Shown piece by piece: positions 25,180 through 33,597 of a DNA stretch of 64,000 bases. The position numbers and the translations under genes were made by a program. Below the pieces are notes generated by a model that ran no database searches, was not told the DNA's origin, and was given only the letters and a program-made list of their open reading frames with translations. The stretch spans positions 1 through 64,000 of the forward strand of contig JBDLJC010000013.1 in the NCBI GenBank assembly GCA_039714535.1, in the 5' to 3' direction. Source of the DNA: JAGXFP01 sp039714535. GTDB taxonomy: Bacteria; Desulfobacterota; Desulfobulbia; Desulfobulbales; JAGXFP01. The stretch's first letter is position 1; every line of letters begins with the position of its first letter.

Positions 25180-26253
25180 ATGAGTAATAAGAAGAATCCG
25201 CTGATCATTACTATAATATTTTTAACAGCCCTGCTCTGTTTTACCAACAGCAGTATGGCTGCCGATCCGGCGGAACTCGAAACGCTGCGAAAGTCTTTCA
25301 CGACCGCAAAGCAGGGCGTCAGAAATGAGAGCCAGAGAAAAGAGGTTATCTATAACTACATTGAGCAATTGACTGACCTTGCCACCGACTTGCGTATTTA
25401 CAAGCACGATATAGCCGGGGCCAATATGGTTCGCAAGGAGATACGCAAAGCCAGAAAAGAACTTGATGCAGACCCCGCGCCCCGGACTGAAGCACCTAAG
25501 CCGGTCATAGAAAAACCCGCACCGAGACCTGGGCCGAAACCGGTCGTGCCGGAGCCCTCACCAGAGCCTCTTGAGGCTAAGCCAACTCCGAAACCAACTC
25601 CACCACCAGTCGCGGCTAAGCCAAAACCTGAACCAGTTATAACCAAGCCTAACCCGAAACCGGCCATTGCTATTCCAACCCCCAAACCGGTTGTCGCTAT
25701 TCCCGCTCCGATACCGGTCGTGAAGAAGCAGTCGCCAACAAAACCGATCGTGGCTAAACCAAAACCAAAACCGGTTGCAGCCAAGCCGAAGCCTAAACCA
25801 AACGTGCCGAAGAAGCCTGCCAAAAAAGCGGTTGCGGTCAAAGCAGAAGCCAAACCAGCTCTTGTAAAGGAACATACCCCCCAGACCCATGTCAGCAGTG
25901 TGCAGGGGCTGGCCGGCGACGGCGGGTCAAGCAAAAACAATATCTACACATTCAACCTGGAAGGAATCGGCAGTTCGACTACTCTGGCTTTCTGGGCAAC
26001 AGGCCGCAACTCCATCGATACCTATGGCAAGGTTTGGTTAATCACCCCGGACAACCGGCGCATTTTCATCCGGATCTGGAAGGAAAGCTACTTTGAATAC
26101 CCATCTACCCAAATTGCTACGTATTATAAACTAAGACCTATTACTGAGGATATCACCAAGAAGGTCACGACGCCCGGTACCTACAAAGTTGAATTCGAGT
26201 GGACTGAAGGCAAAGACCCCTTGATTATCTATCGGGTTGAAATAACCTCTTAA
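25180..26253 (+). CDS. exported Pro/Lys-rich protein with C-terminal beta domain
   Basis: 357 residues from ATG 25180 (AGAAGG upstream). After a signal peptide ending NSSMA comes a helical region (about 23-88), then about 140 residues of Pro/Lys-rich repeats (KPxPKP, KPVVAKP types) and a C-terminal domain of about 115 residues rich in strands (YTFNLEGIGSSTTLAFWATG, beginning YTFNLEG; KVWLITPDNRRIFIRIW). The long Pro/Lys stretch resembles the spacer of TonB-like proteins that crosses the periplasm or peptidoglycan. It closes the cytochrome locus, just before a strong terminator. A role as a linker or anchor for the conduit is an inference. Family not recognised. Confidence 0.7.
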   Translation: MSNKKNPLIITIIFLTALLCFTNSSMAADPAELETLRKSFTTAKQGVRNESQRKEVIYNYIEQLTDLATDLRIYKHDIAGANMVRKEIRKARKELDADPAPRTEAPKPVIEKPAPRPGPKPVVPEPSPEPLEAKPTPKPTPPPVAAKPKPEPVITKPNPKPAIAIPTPKPVVAIPAPIPVVKKQSPTKPIVAKPKPKPVAAKPKPKPNVPKKPAKKAVAVKAEAKPALVKEHTPQTHVSSVQGLAGDGGSSKNNIYTFNLEGIGSSTTLAFWATGRNSIDTYGKVWLITPDNRRIFIRIWKESYFEYPSTQIATYYKLRPITEDITKKVTTPGTYKVEFEWTEGKDPLIIYRVEITS

Positions 26254-26278
26254 AACCTCTTCTCGATTTTATAACAAA

Positions 26279-26313
26279 AAAAGGGCCGACAGATTCTATC
26301 TGTCGGCTCTTTT
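26279..26313 (+). terminator. rho-independent terminator after the cytochrome locus
   Basis: GCCGACAGAT at 26285-26294 pairs perfectly with ATCTGTCGGC at 26298-26307, with a 3-bp loop and TCTTTT after it and an A run before it. It ends the plus-strand locus. Confidence 0.88.
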
Positions 26314-26724
26314 AATTTGCAAAGGTTATGGCGGCTGGAGAAGCCCTTAAACGCATGAGCAGACTTCATCTCCTCCTCCCCTCGCTTACTCCGACCTACC
26401 ACTCGAATAAGAAGAGGAAGAAGCGGCCCCAAGAACAAAACCTGCCGTCAAGGTCAGGATAAATCGTACGGATTCAACAACTACAGGAAAAGAAAGATCT
26501 CTCCGGCATCGGCCCTAGAGATGACTAAGGAAGAGGATGCCGACACAACTTGATAAGGCACCGTCGTTTCTACTTTTCCGCTCCCGCATTTCAAACTTCC
26601 CGCACCAATCACTTGATCAAGGGGCTTAGCAAGCAATCATTATCTTAGCTCTGCCTCCCAAGCCCCTAATCAATAATCCTAGGTTACACGAACGCCAACA
26701 ACTGCAAAACCAAACCAGCAATGA
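26314..26724. other. intergenic region between convergent genes
   Basis: No gene with a ribosome-binding site was found in this 411-bp stretch. On the nrdJ side, AGGGGCTT at 26620-26627 faces AAGCCCCT at 26660-26667, a long-loop hairpin that could help end the nrdJ transcript. The rest is unremarkable. Confidence 0.35.
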
Positions 26725-28902
26725 TCAACAGGAAGAATACCCGCAACTGATACATTGATTACAACCACCGCTACGCCGCATAGATATCTTGCCACAGGTC
26801 GGGCAAGATGAGTAAGTCGATGGCTCCACGTAAGGCTCCGGATCGTTCTCCACCTCATTTTCACTAGACTTGTCCAAGACCTTGGCCAGGGCGGCCGGGA
26901 TCGAATAACAGCGGCCAAGGCTGGCATTTTGCCAGGCGCCGTCTGAAGAGATATCTTCCAGGGTACGAGCGATCTTGCTAACCAGCCGGTAATCATGCTG
27001 GAGTGCCACCGAAATGACCCGGCCCAACGCCTCACTCATCCCATGCAGAGTTGAACCGGACTTGGTGGTATTGAGAAATAGCTCCCGGACATGGCCCCGA
27101 TCACCACGGTTCGCGGTAATATACAGCGGAGCGGGACCGCGCCACTTGAAGGTGCTGCCACTACGCTCATCCATATTGGTAAATTCCATCTTTTTATCCA
27201 CCTTACCGGCATGATCAGACAACACACCCTCCATGGAAGAGTCCCTGAACATGGTTATGCCTTTCAAGTTGCTCTTCCGGGCATATTCCAGAATTTTGCG
27301 GATATCGGCGACGGTTGTCGAAGCAGGCAAATTAACGGTCTTGGAAACTGCGGTATGGTTGAACGCCTGGCATGCCTCCAAAATCCGTATCTGCTGATAC
27401 GGATCTATCTCATGGGCCGTCTGCCTGCTAATCCAATCCAATTTCTCGGCGTTGTACCCATAAAACTCTAACGGCACCAGGGTGAATTCCTTCCAGGACT
27501 CATCGATGTCTTTGACTTTCCGGGACTGGATCATCGAGAAATATGGCTCGACCCCGGTACAGGCAACTCTGAGCAGTTGCGAAATTGAACCCGTAGGAGC
27601 CTGGGAAGTGGTGACGGAGTTATAAAGGCCTCCCAGTTTACGCAGTGGAGTAAAGACCTGATCAATCCTTTCCAGCCAGAGCTTGCTGTCGCCAACCTCA
27701 GCCTTCACGAAAGAGATCGCGTCATTTTCGATCTTCTTGACATAGGATTTATTCCACTTCTGGGGCTTAAGTTCCTTGCCATTCTTTTTGCTTATCTCAC
27801 CATAATCTAAACTGCCCTGCATCGAACCAAGCATCAGGGCGAGTTGAGTTGCTTTGCCAAAAAGCGGGGCCTCATGCTCATCGGCGTAGGAAACGTCAAA
27901 GTGATTCATGGCATGGTGCAGCCCGGTGAAACCAATCCCGATCGGGCGAAACTTCAGGGTATTTTCCTCGATCCGTTTAACCGGCGGAAAACCACCCATA
28001 TCGAGGATCTCGTTACCGGCAATGGCAGCCAGTCGCGCCGCTTCAAAGACATTATCCAGATACTTGTCTTTTTCAGCATCAAGACATTTCGGCAAACTTA
28101 CCGTCAGAAGATTACAGGCGGTGTCCTTGGTGGACAGATACTCGCCGCAGGGGTTGGAAAAAACCGGGTTGTGCTTGGCCGGGACCGGAGTATTCTCCAT
28201 GCTCTTTTGGGTGAACAGCAGCCCTGGATCACCCGACTTCCAGATATATTCGGCAACGGTCTGGAGCAGTTCCTCGTTTTCCCAGAACTTCTCATCGGTA
28301 ACATTGACCGAGATATTACACCCTGTGTACTTACCAGGGTTGTCACCCTTAAAGGTAATAAATTCCATGATGTCGCTAATATCCCAATCAGCCTGAATCA
28401 TTAAGGCCCCTCGTCTTTTTCCACCCTGACTGATCCTGGCGGAAAGATGTGAAAAACCCTTGGCAAAAGAGACCGGACCGGAAGCAGTCCCCTGGCCATG
28501 ATCAACAATGGAGCCGCGCGACCGCAAATTACTGACATCTATCCCACCCCCACCGGCATGTTGAAAAATGGAGACCAGATCCCTCTCCATATCGAAAATA
28601 GATTCGGTGGAATCGTCCACATCACCAAGGGGGTAGCAGGAATAAAAACCCTTGCGGGAGGTATGTTGATTACCGCCATTCATCAAAAACGGCGTGGCGG
28701 TAATGATGCGGCCAAGCGAAAGCGCCTTGGCAACTTCCGGATGCGCAAACTGACTGCTTACCCTTACCATAACCTGGGGAAAATCATCCTCGGTGGGAAG
28801 ACCATCCTTGGGATTGCGAATAGCATAACGGGCCTGAATCAGATATTGCTCAAAACGTTCCCATTCTTCAAGTGCCTCATCATATGAAATCGGAAGATCC
28901 AT
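26725..28902 (-). CDS. nrdJ: adenosylcobalamin-dependent (class II) ribonucleotide reductase
   Basis: 725 residues. It makes deoxyribonucleotides using a radical generated from adenosylcobalamin. Landmarks: QHAGGGGIDVSNLRSRGS, the catalytic region NPCGEY, TACNLLTVSL, GFTGLHHAM, a TSQAPTGSISQLL segment, and a C-terminal Zn-ribbon-like tail with four CxxC-type Cys (SCPTCGKI and CNQCISCGY). The tail may also deliver reducing equivalents, since class II enzymes use C-terminal Cys pairs. ATG 28902 follows AAGGGG. Two NrdR-type boxes lie 120-170 bp upstream. Dependence on vitamin B12 fits the corrin genes at the right edge of the window. Confidence 0.96.
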   Translation of the reverse strand: MDLPISYDEALEEWERFEQYLIQARYAIRNPKDGLPTEDDFPQVMVRVSSQFAHPEVAKALSLGRIITATPFLMNGGNQHTSRKGFYSCYPLGDVDDSTESIFDMERDLVSIFQHAGGGGIDVSNLRSRGSIVDHGQGTASGPVSFAKGFSHLSARISQGGKRRGALMIQADWDISDIMEFITFKGDNPGKYTGCNISVNVTDEKFWENEELLQTVAEYIWKSGDPGLLFTQKSMENTPVPAKHNPVFSNPCGEYLSTKDTACNLLTVSLPKCLDAEKDKYLDNVFEAARLAAIAGNEILDMGGFPPVKRIEENTLKFRPIGIGFTGLHHAMNHFDVSYADEHEAPLFGKATQLALMLGSMQGSLDYGEISKKNGKELKPQKWNKSYVKKIENDAISFVKAEVGDSKLWLERIDQVFTPLRKLGGLYNSVTTSQAPTGSISQLLRVACTGVEPYFSMIQSRKVKDIDESWKEFTLVPLEFYGYNAEKLDWISRQTAHEIDPYQQIRILEACQAFNHTAVSKTVNLPASTTVADIRKILEYARKSNLKGITMFRDSSMEGVLSDHAGKVDKKMEFTNMDERSGSTFKWRGPAPLYITANRGDRGHVRELFLNTTKSGSTLHGMSEALGRVISVALQHDYRLVSKIARTLEDISSDGAWQNASLGRCYSIPAALAKVLDKSSENEVENDPEPYVEPSTYSSCPTCGKISMRRSGGCNQCISCGYSSC

Positions 28903-29363
28903 TTATAACCCCTTCTTATATTATGTATTTAATTGCCACAAAAGCATGAATCCGAACAATAAAGATCCAATTTGGGCAGAACCGACAAAACATGCAAGAC
29001 AAAAACAGTCTCAGTTGCCAAAACACGACATATTGTGTTGTCTCAGACATTATTGCACTATATGTAGTGGGTCAGTCAAGTAGAAAAATATTTTCTTGGG
29101 AAATAAACTGCCAGATCATGTTGCTTGGGGGAGAAATCCAGGAAAGGGGGGAAAAAAATAAAAGAGTGGACTCAAACGTGGTAACTAATTGACCATTATC
29201 AACAAAGAGTTTTCATATCTCTCCGATGGTTGAAGAGTTGAAGCCAAACTACAAACTGCATGGTTCCGATTACCGAGAACAACCCCCTCGTCAACCCCAG
29301 GGAATTGGTTCCTGGCCCAGGTGAAGAGCCAATGAAATTGATTAGAGACTCAAGAAGCAAAAA
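28903..29363. other. intergenic region with nrdJ control sites
   Basis: This 461-bp gap separates nrdJ from the PAS kinase upstream; both are on the minus strand. It contains the two NrdR boxes listed separately. No gene was found, and no clear terminator for the kinase gene. The short open frames here lack ribosome-binding sites and family resemblance. Confidence 0.45.
29023..29070 (-). promoter_or_regulatory. pair of NrdR-type boxes upstream of nrdJ
   Basis: Box 1, ACACGACATATTGTGT, is at 29023-29038. Box 2, GCACTATATGTAGTGG, is at 29055-29070. Both resemble the palindromic NrdR consensus (acaCtATATatAGtGt). Their starts are 32 bp apart, close to three helical turns, the usual arrangement for NrdR binding. 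NrdR is a Zn/nucleotide-sensing repressor of ribonucleotide reductase genes; nrdJ on the minus strand is the only candidate target here. Confidence 0.8.
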
Positions 29364-31082
29364 TTACTGGCCGGACTTATGGTGGAGAGGAAGATGAACA
29401 ACAAAAATCGAGCCATATTCCGGTTTACCTCGAGCCATAATCTCACCGCCATGGCGAGAAACGATCTTTTTGCAAGTGGTTAGCCCCATGCCGGTGCCTT
29501 CGTAAATGTCACTGCCATGCAATCGGACAAAAGGCTCAAAAATTCTTTCAAGATCTCCTTCGCTAAAACCGATACCATTATCCTCTACGGTTATCTCACA
29601 GACATCATCAATGATTCGGCTGCTGATCATTACCGAAGGCACCTCGTTCTCGCGATGGTACTTTAGTGCATTGGAAATTAAATTCTGAAAGAGCTGTCGA
29701 ATTTGGACAGCATCCCCATTAAGATCATGCAATTGCTCAATATCCACCCGAGCTCCGGAATGGCTGATTATCTCGGCCAGATCGTCCACCACACCATGGA
29801 CCAATTCGGTCATATCGAGGGGTTCAAAGCTTGCGGTACAAGTCGACACCTTGGATAACTGCAAAAGGGCCCCAACAAGATTCTGAAGCTTACGTGTCCC
29901 CTTGGTAATTCTAAGCAGATATTCTCTACCGCGCTCATCAAAGGCAGAACCATAACGCGCCATTAAGCGCTCGGCAAACGAAGCAACCAGCATCAACGGC
30001 TCCTGCAGGTCATGGGAGGCAACATGGGCAAAGTCTTCAAGCTCAACATTTGAGCGCTTCAGCAAAGCGGTAACCTGGATCAGTTCTTTTTCAATCTCAC
30101 GCCGCTCCGTTATCTCCCGCTGCAATTTTTCATTAGCGCCGAGCAGCTCCTCAGTCCGCTCATCAACCAAATCTTCCAACCAGTTGCGATATTCATCAAG
30201 CTCTTCTTCGGCCTTCTTCCGCTCGGTAATATCCTGAAAAATAACAATCCCGCCCTTGTTACCGTTATCAAGATTACCGAGTGCCGTTCCGGCCATCAAA
30301 ATGGTCTTTTCAATAACAAGAGCCGAGCCCCTTTCAGTCGGGACAGAAACCGAGCCCTCCATATTGGAGAAAGAACCGCCAGTACTGATAATTTCCTCCA
30401 GAGGACAGTTGCTACAGAGCTTTTGGCCAATAAGCTCGCAGCTGGTCCGGCCAATTAATTCAGCCCTGCCGACGCCAAAAAATCTCTCACAAGCCGGATT
30501 TACATCAATCAATTGCAACCCCTGATCGACAACAAAAGCAGGCTCGTTCATCTGAGAGAACACGGTAGCATACCGCTTCTTCTCCTGCAGGATATAAAGC
30601 CTAGCCTCTTGCTGACGGCGGCGGAGGTTGGCTTTGACCGACCGTAATCCCCCTTGACAAAAACCAGCCGAAAGACCGCTCAAGAAACCATCCAAGCGAA
30701 TAAGACCGGAGCTAATCTGCACAGGATCCTGGATTACTCGGCAAAACCTGTCTATAAAATGGGATTTAACCCTGGCATAATCCTTGAAAAAATCATGTGG
30801 ATTCAATCCACTGTCGCGCAGCTTTTCGGCCAGGGAAAGGCCGGCAACATTACCAAGCCAGAAACTATTATCACTTGCCGGATTAGCTGTTTCACCGCTG
30901 TCAACATCCACCGCGACCTGCTCTGCAGCAAACGCCAAAACAGCCTCTACGATTGCCCTGGCTGTAGCGGAAAGAGCCGCAACCGGTTCAGCGGATCTCC
31001 CCACATCCGGCAACGATGATGTTTCCAGCATCAAGTCACCAATTTCCGTTAATTCCTCATAAAATGGAGGCCGCTCAGCCAT
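29364..31082 (-). CDS. cytosolic PAS sensor histidine kinase
   Basis: 572 residues without transmembrane helices. The first 160 residues are helical, with no recognised domain. A PAS domain follows at about 175-290, containing GRTSCELIGQKLCSNCPLEE, whose Cys group (quoted from TSCELI to CSNC) resembles Cys-bearing PAS domains of this lineage. A coiled linker (about 290-350) leads to HisKA (FAHVASHDLQEPLMLV) and the ATPase domain (VEDNGIGF, GTGMGLTTCKK). Its ATG overlaps the der stop by 8 bp (ATGGCTGA), so it is translated from the same mRNA. No regulator gene is adjacent. The signal is unknown. Confidence 0.85.
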   Translation of the reverse strand: MAERPPFYEELTEIGDLMLETSSLPDVGRSAEPVAALSATARAIVEAVLAFAAEQVAVDVDSGETANPASDNSFWLGNVAGLSLAEKLRDSGLNPHDFFKDYARVKSHFIDRFCRVIQDPVQISSGLIRLDGFLSGLSAGFCQGGLRSVKANLRRRQQEARLYILQEKKRYATVFSQMNEPAFVVDQGLQLIDVNPACERFFGVGRAELIGRTSCELIGQKLCSNCPLEEIISTGGSFSNMEGSVSVPTERGSALVIEKTILMAGTALGNLDNGNKGGIVIFQDITERKKAEEELDEYRNWLEDLVDERTEELLGANEKLQREITERREIEKELIQVTALLKRSNVELEDFAHVASHDLQEPLMLVASFAERLMARYGSAFDERGREYLLRITKGTRKLQNLVGALLQLSKVSTCTASFEPLDMTELVHGVVDDLAEIISHSGARVDIEQLHDLNGDAVQIRQLFQNLISNALKYHRENEVPSVMISSRIIDDVCEITVEDNGIGFSEGDLERIFEPFVRLHGSDIYEGTGMGLTTCKKIVSRHGGEIMARGKPEYGSIFVVHLPLHHKSGQ

Positions 31083-32475
31083 ATTTCTTTCTCATCCTTT
31101 CCTTGAGTACAACCCGGAGCGGGGCCTTATCCAGCCCTAATCCATCCCGAAAGCTGTTAGTCAGAAACCGATAATAGGAAAAATGAACCCCTTTGGGGTA
31201 ATTGACGAAGATAATAAAGGTCGGCGGTTTAGTGGAAACCTGGGTAGCATAGTAAAACTTTAAGCGCCGACCTTGATGCAAGGGCGGGGTGTGGCTTTCA
31301 ACCGCCTTCTGCAGAACCCGGTTAATCCGGTTGGTCGTAAACTGCAGTGAAAACTGCTCATAGACCTCGTTAATTACCGGAAAGAGCTTCTTGGTACCCG
31401 CTCCGGTCAGGGCGGAGATTGTCAAGGTCGGGGCATAACCGATGAAATTGGTGGTCATTGCGACCTCATCCATTATCCATTTCTGCTTTTTCTTGTCGCC
31501 CCGGACCAGGTCCCACTTGTTGATCAGGACCAGACAGGCCCGGCCTCGCTCGATGGCGTAGCCGATAATCTTGGTATCCTGCTCGGTTATGCCCTCTCCG
31601 GCATCGACCAGAAAAAGGGCCAGATCGCAACGTTCCAAGGCCGATATTGCCTGCATCACACTGAATTTTTCAAGCTTCTCCCGGATTTTGCCGCGCCGCC
31701 TGAGTCCGGCGGTATCAATAAGCAGATACGAACAACCATCCCGCTCCAGCAAAGAGTCAACCGAATCTCTGGTGGTGCCAGGCACGTCTGAGACAATCAT
31801 TCTCGTTTCGCCCAGCAACCTATTAACCAGAGATGATTTGCCGACATTAGGCCTGCCGATACAGGCTATTGCCACCGTACCTTCCGGCATGTCAACAGCC
31901 TCTTCGGGAAAGACCATCTGCTCCGCCAGGGCATCCATGAAAGAATTAATCCCATAACCATGGGAGGCGGAAATAGGCCAGAGCGCATCAACCCCCAGTT
32001 CGTAAAACTGCGGAACCAGCTGATCTTCTAGGGCAGGACTGTCAACCTTGTTGACCACGAAGAAGACCGACTTGCCTGATTTGCGCAGAGCCTCAGCCAC
32101 CCGATAATCCTCCCCCGCCACTCCGGCCCGGCCATCAAGCAGACAAAGAATAATATCTGCCTCCTTAATAGCATGCCAGGTTTGCTCCTGAATACCATCC
32201 ACAACCGTTATTCGATCATCGGTAGCTGCTTCCTTGGGAAAGGCCTTACCACCTTCTCCTTTTTGAGTGGGTAGCGGCTCGATACCGCCGGTATCGATCA
32301 GGATAAAAGTGTGCTCCTGCCATTTAACCTTGGCGTAATGCCGATCGCGGGTCACACCCGGGGTCGAATCAACTATCGCGTTTTTCTTTCTGGTCAGTCG
32401 ATTAAACAACGAGGACTTGCCGACATTGGGTCGTCCTACCAGGGCGATCAACGGCAATCTATCTGTTTTCTTCAT
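31075..32475 (-). CDS. der: ribosome-assembly GTPase Der (EngA)
   Basis: 466 residues with two tandem GTPase domains and a C-terminal KH-like domain. Motifs: GRPNVGKSSLFNRL and GRPNVGKSSLVNRL (P-loops), LIDTGGI and LIDTAGL (G3), VNKVD and INKWD (G4), and the C-terminal VNYPKGVHFSYYRFLTNSFR (beginning VNYPKG). Der is essential for 50S subunit assembly. The first domain carries an unusual insert after the G3 motif (PLPTQKGEGGKAFPKEAA), about 20 residues longer than typical. Part of the minus-strand run from lpxD; 51 bp separate it from the kinase-like gene upstream and it overlaps the PAS kinase downstream. Confidence 0.97.
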   Translation of the reverse strand: MKKTDRLPLIALVGRPNVGKSSLFNRLTRKKNAIVDSTPGVTRDRHYAKVKWQEHTFILIDTGGIEPLPTQKGEGGKAFPKEAATDDRITVVDGIQEQTWHAIKEADIILCLLDGRAGVAGEDYRVAEALRKSGKSVFFVVNKVDSPALEDQLVPQFYELGVDALWPISASHGYGINSFMDALAEQMVFPEEAVDMPEGTVAIACIGRPNVGKSSLVNRLLGETRMIVSDVPGTTRDSVDSLLERDGCSYLLIDTAGLRRRGKIREKLEKFSVMQAISALERCDLALFLVDAGEGITEQDTKIIGYAIERGRACLVLINKWDLVRGDKKKQKWIMDEVAMTTNFIGYAPTLTISALTGAGTKKLFPVINEVYEQFSLQFTTNRINRVLQKAVESHTPPLHQGRRLKFYYATQVSTKPPTFIIFVNYPKGVHFSYYRFLTNSFRDGLGLDKAPLRVVLKERMRKKYG

Positions 32476-32526
32476 TAAGTATCCTAAACTTTCAATTGAA
32501 AATTTTGCAATTTATAATTGTAATAA

Positions 32527-33597
32527 TCAACAACCAACTAATACATTCTCGAGTAGCCCCGGCAGCTCAGCGGCAAAACCACGCATAACCGGAAACCGCC
32601 GCCCCACCGGTTCATCAAGGAGCTTATGCAGATTTAAAGCCGCCGGTCCCAGATAATCAAGGAAGAAAGACTTTTTCTTTACCGTGGCAAGAAAAGCGAA
32701 GGCCCCTAGGATCTGGAGATTACGTTGCAGGGCAAGCAGGTAATAACCTTCAACAGAAAAGGCCGTGACACCACCTGGATAATCCGCCAAAACCTCGATA
32801 TATTTTTGCAAGAGGCGCTCTCTGACAGAATCCGGCAACGATACATAGGGATCGATCAACAGCGAGGCCAGATCGTAACCAAGGGGGCCCAGGCGACCAC
32901 CCTGAAAATCTATAAACCTTGGCTGCCCATCTTTAAGCATTATGTTTCGGGACTGAAAATCACGATGTAAAAAGAACCCGATTGGCAGCGAGGATGCAAG
33001 ATCGGCCAACTTGACAAAATCCTCCTGCAAACCAACTGGCACCGAGGTCAGCCCCAATAATCGCTGGCAACATGATTCCATGAAATACCCGGACTCCCGG
33101 GCCAACATAAGCTGTCGGTCATAAACCTTGGTATCCCAGCACCATTCGTCTATAAAATCCTGCCGACCCTCAATCTGCATCCGGGCAAGAAGCTCAACAA
33201 TCTGTCCATAGATACTGCCAAGCTTATCGTCAGAACAGTTTTCAGACACCACTTCTTGTTGCAGCAACCTGTCGCCAAGGTCCTCACAGACCACAATACC
33301 GGTCGCAGGATCATAACCATACATCCGTGGCACCGGCACGCCGCAAGCCTGGAGATGATTGCCGATGAACCAGGCCGCCCGGGATTCAGCCAGCCCATGC
33401 TCGCTGGCGAGATTAGGCAGAACCACGACCAGAGACCGCTCATCCGCTCCTACCCGGAGAAAACGCCGATCGGAACCATCGCCAACCAGCACCGTAATCT
33501 TGGCGCGGGAAGAATCTACCCCTGCCGCCTTCAACAACGGCGGAATACTCTGCCGTTCAGCCCCGGTTGTTTTTAGTTGCAACTCAGCCAACAACAA
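32527..33597 (-). CDS. APH-type phosphotransferase, AmgK-like sugar kinase
   Basis: 356 residues with the aminoglycoside-phosphotransferase fold. LVGDGSDRRFLRVG is the N-lobe loop, VCEDLGDRLLQQ the hinge, HRDFQSRNIMLKDGQ the catalytic loop, and RFIDFQGGRLGPLGYDLASL the metal-binding region. This matches AmgK, the anomeric kinase of N-acetylmuramate and N-acetylglucosamine, and the paired nucleotidyltransferase gene directly upstream (14-bp overlap) matches its known partner MurU. In Pseudomonas the pair rebuilds UDP-MurNAc from recycled wall sugars. Here the sugar could differ, so the symbol is not given. It sits in a lipid A and wall-related run. Confidence 0.78.
   Translation of the reverse strand: MLLAELQLKTTGAERQSIPPLLKAAGVDSSRAKITVLVGDGSDRRFLRVGADERSLVVVLPNLASEHGLAESRAAWFIGNHLQACGVPVPRMYGYDPATGIVVCEDLGDRLLQQEVVSENCSDDKLGSIYGQIVELLARMQIEGRQDFIDEWCWDTKVYDRQLMLARESGYFMESCCQRLLGLTSVPVGLQEDFVKLADLASSLPIGFFLHRDFQSRNIMLKDGQPRFIDFQGGRLGPLGYDLASLLIDPYVSLPDSVRERLLQKYIEVLADYPGGVTAFSVEGYYLLALQRNLQILGAFAFLATVKKKSFFLDYLGPAALNLHKLLDEPVGRRFPVMRGFAAELPGLLENVLVGC

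Noticed and set aside
25398..25940. 180-codon minus-strand open frame with Gly/Phe repeats
   Set aside because: It is the reverse reading of the Pro/Lys repeat of the exported protein; low-complexity reverse complements of KP repeats give G/F runs.
27844..28404. 186-codon plus-strand frame
   Set aside because: Antisense to the conserved core of nrdJ.
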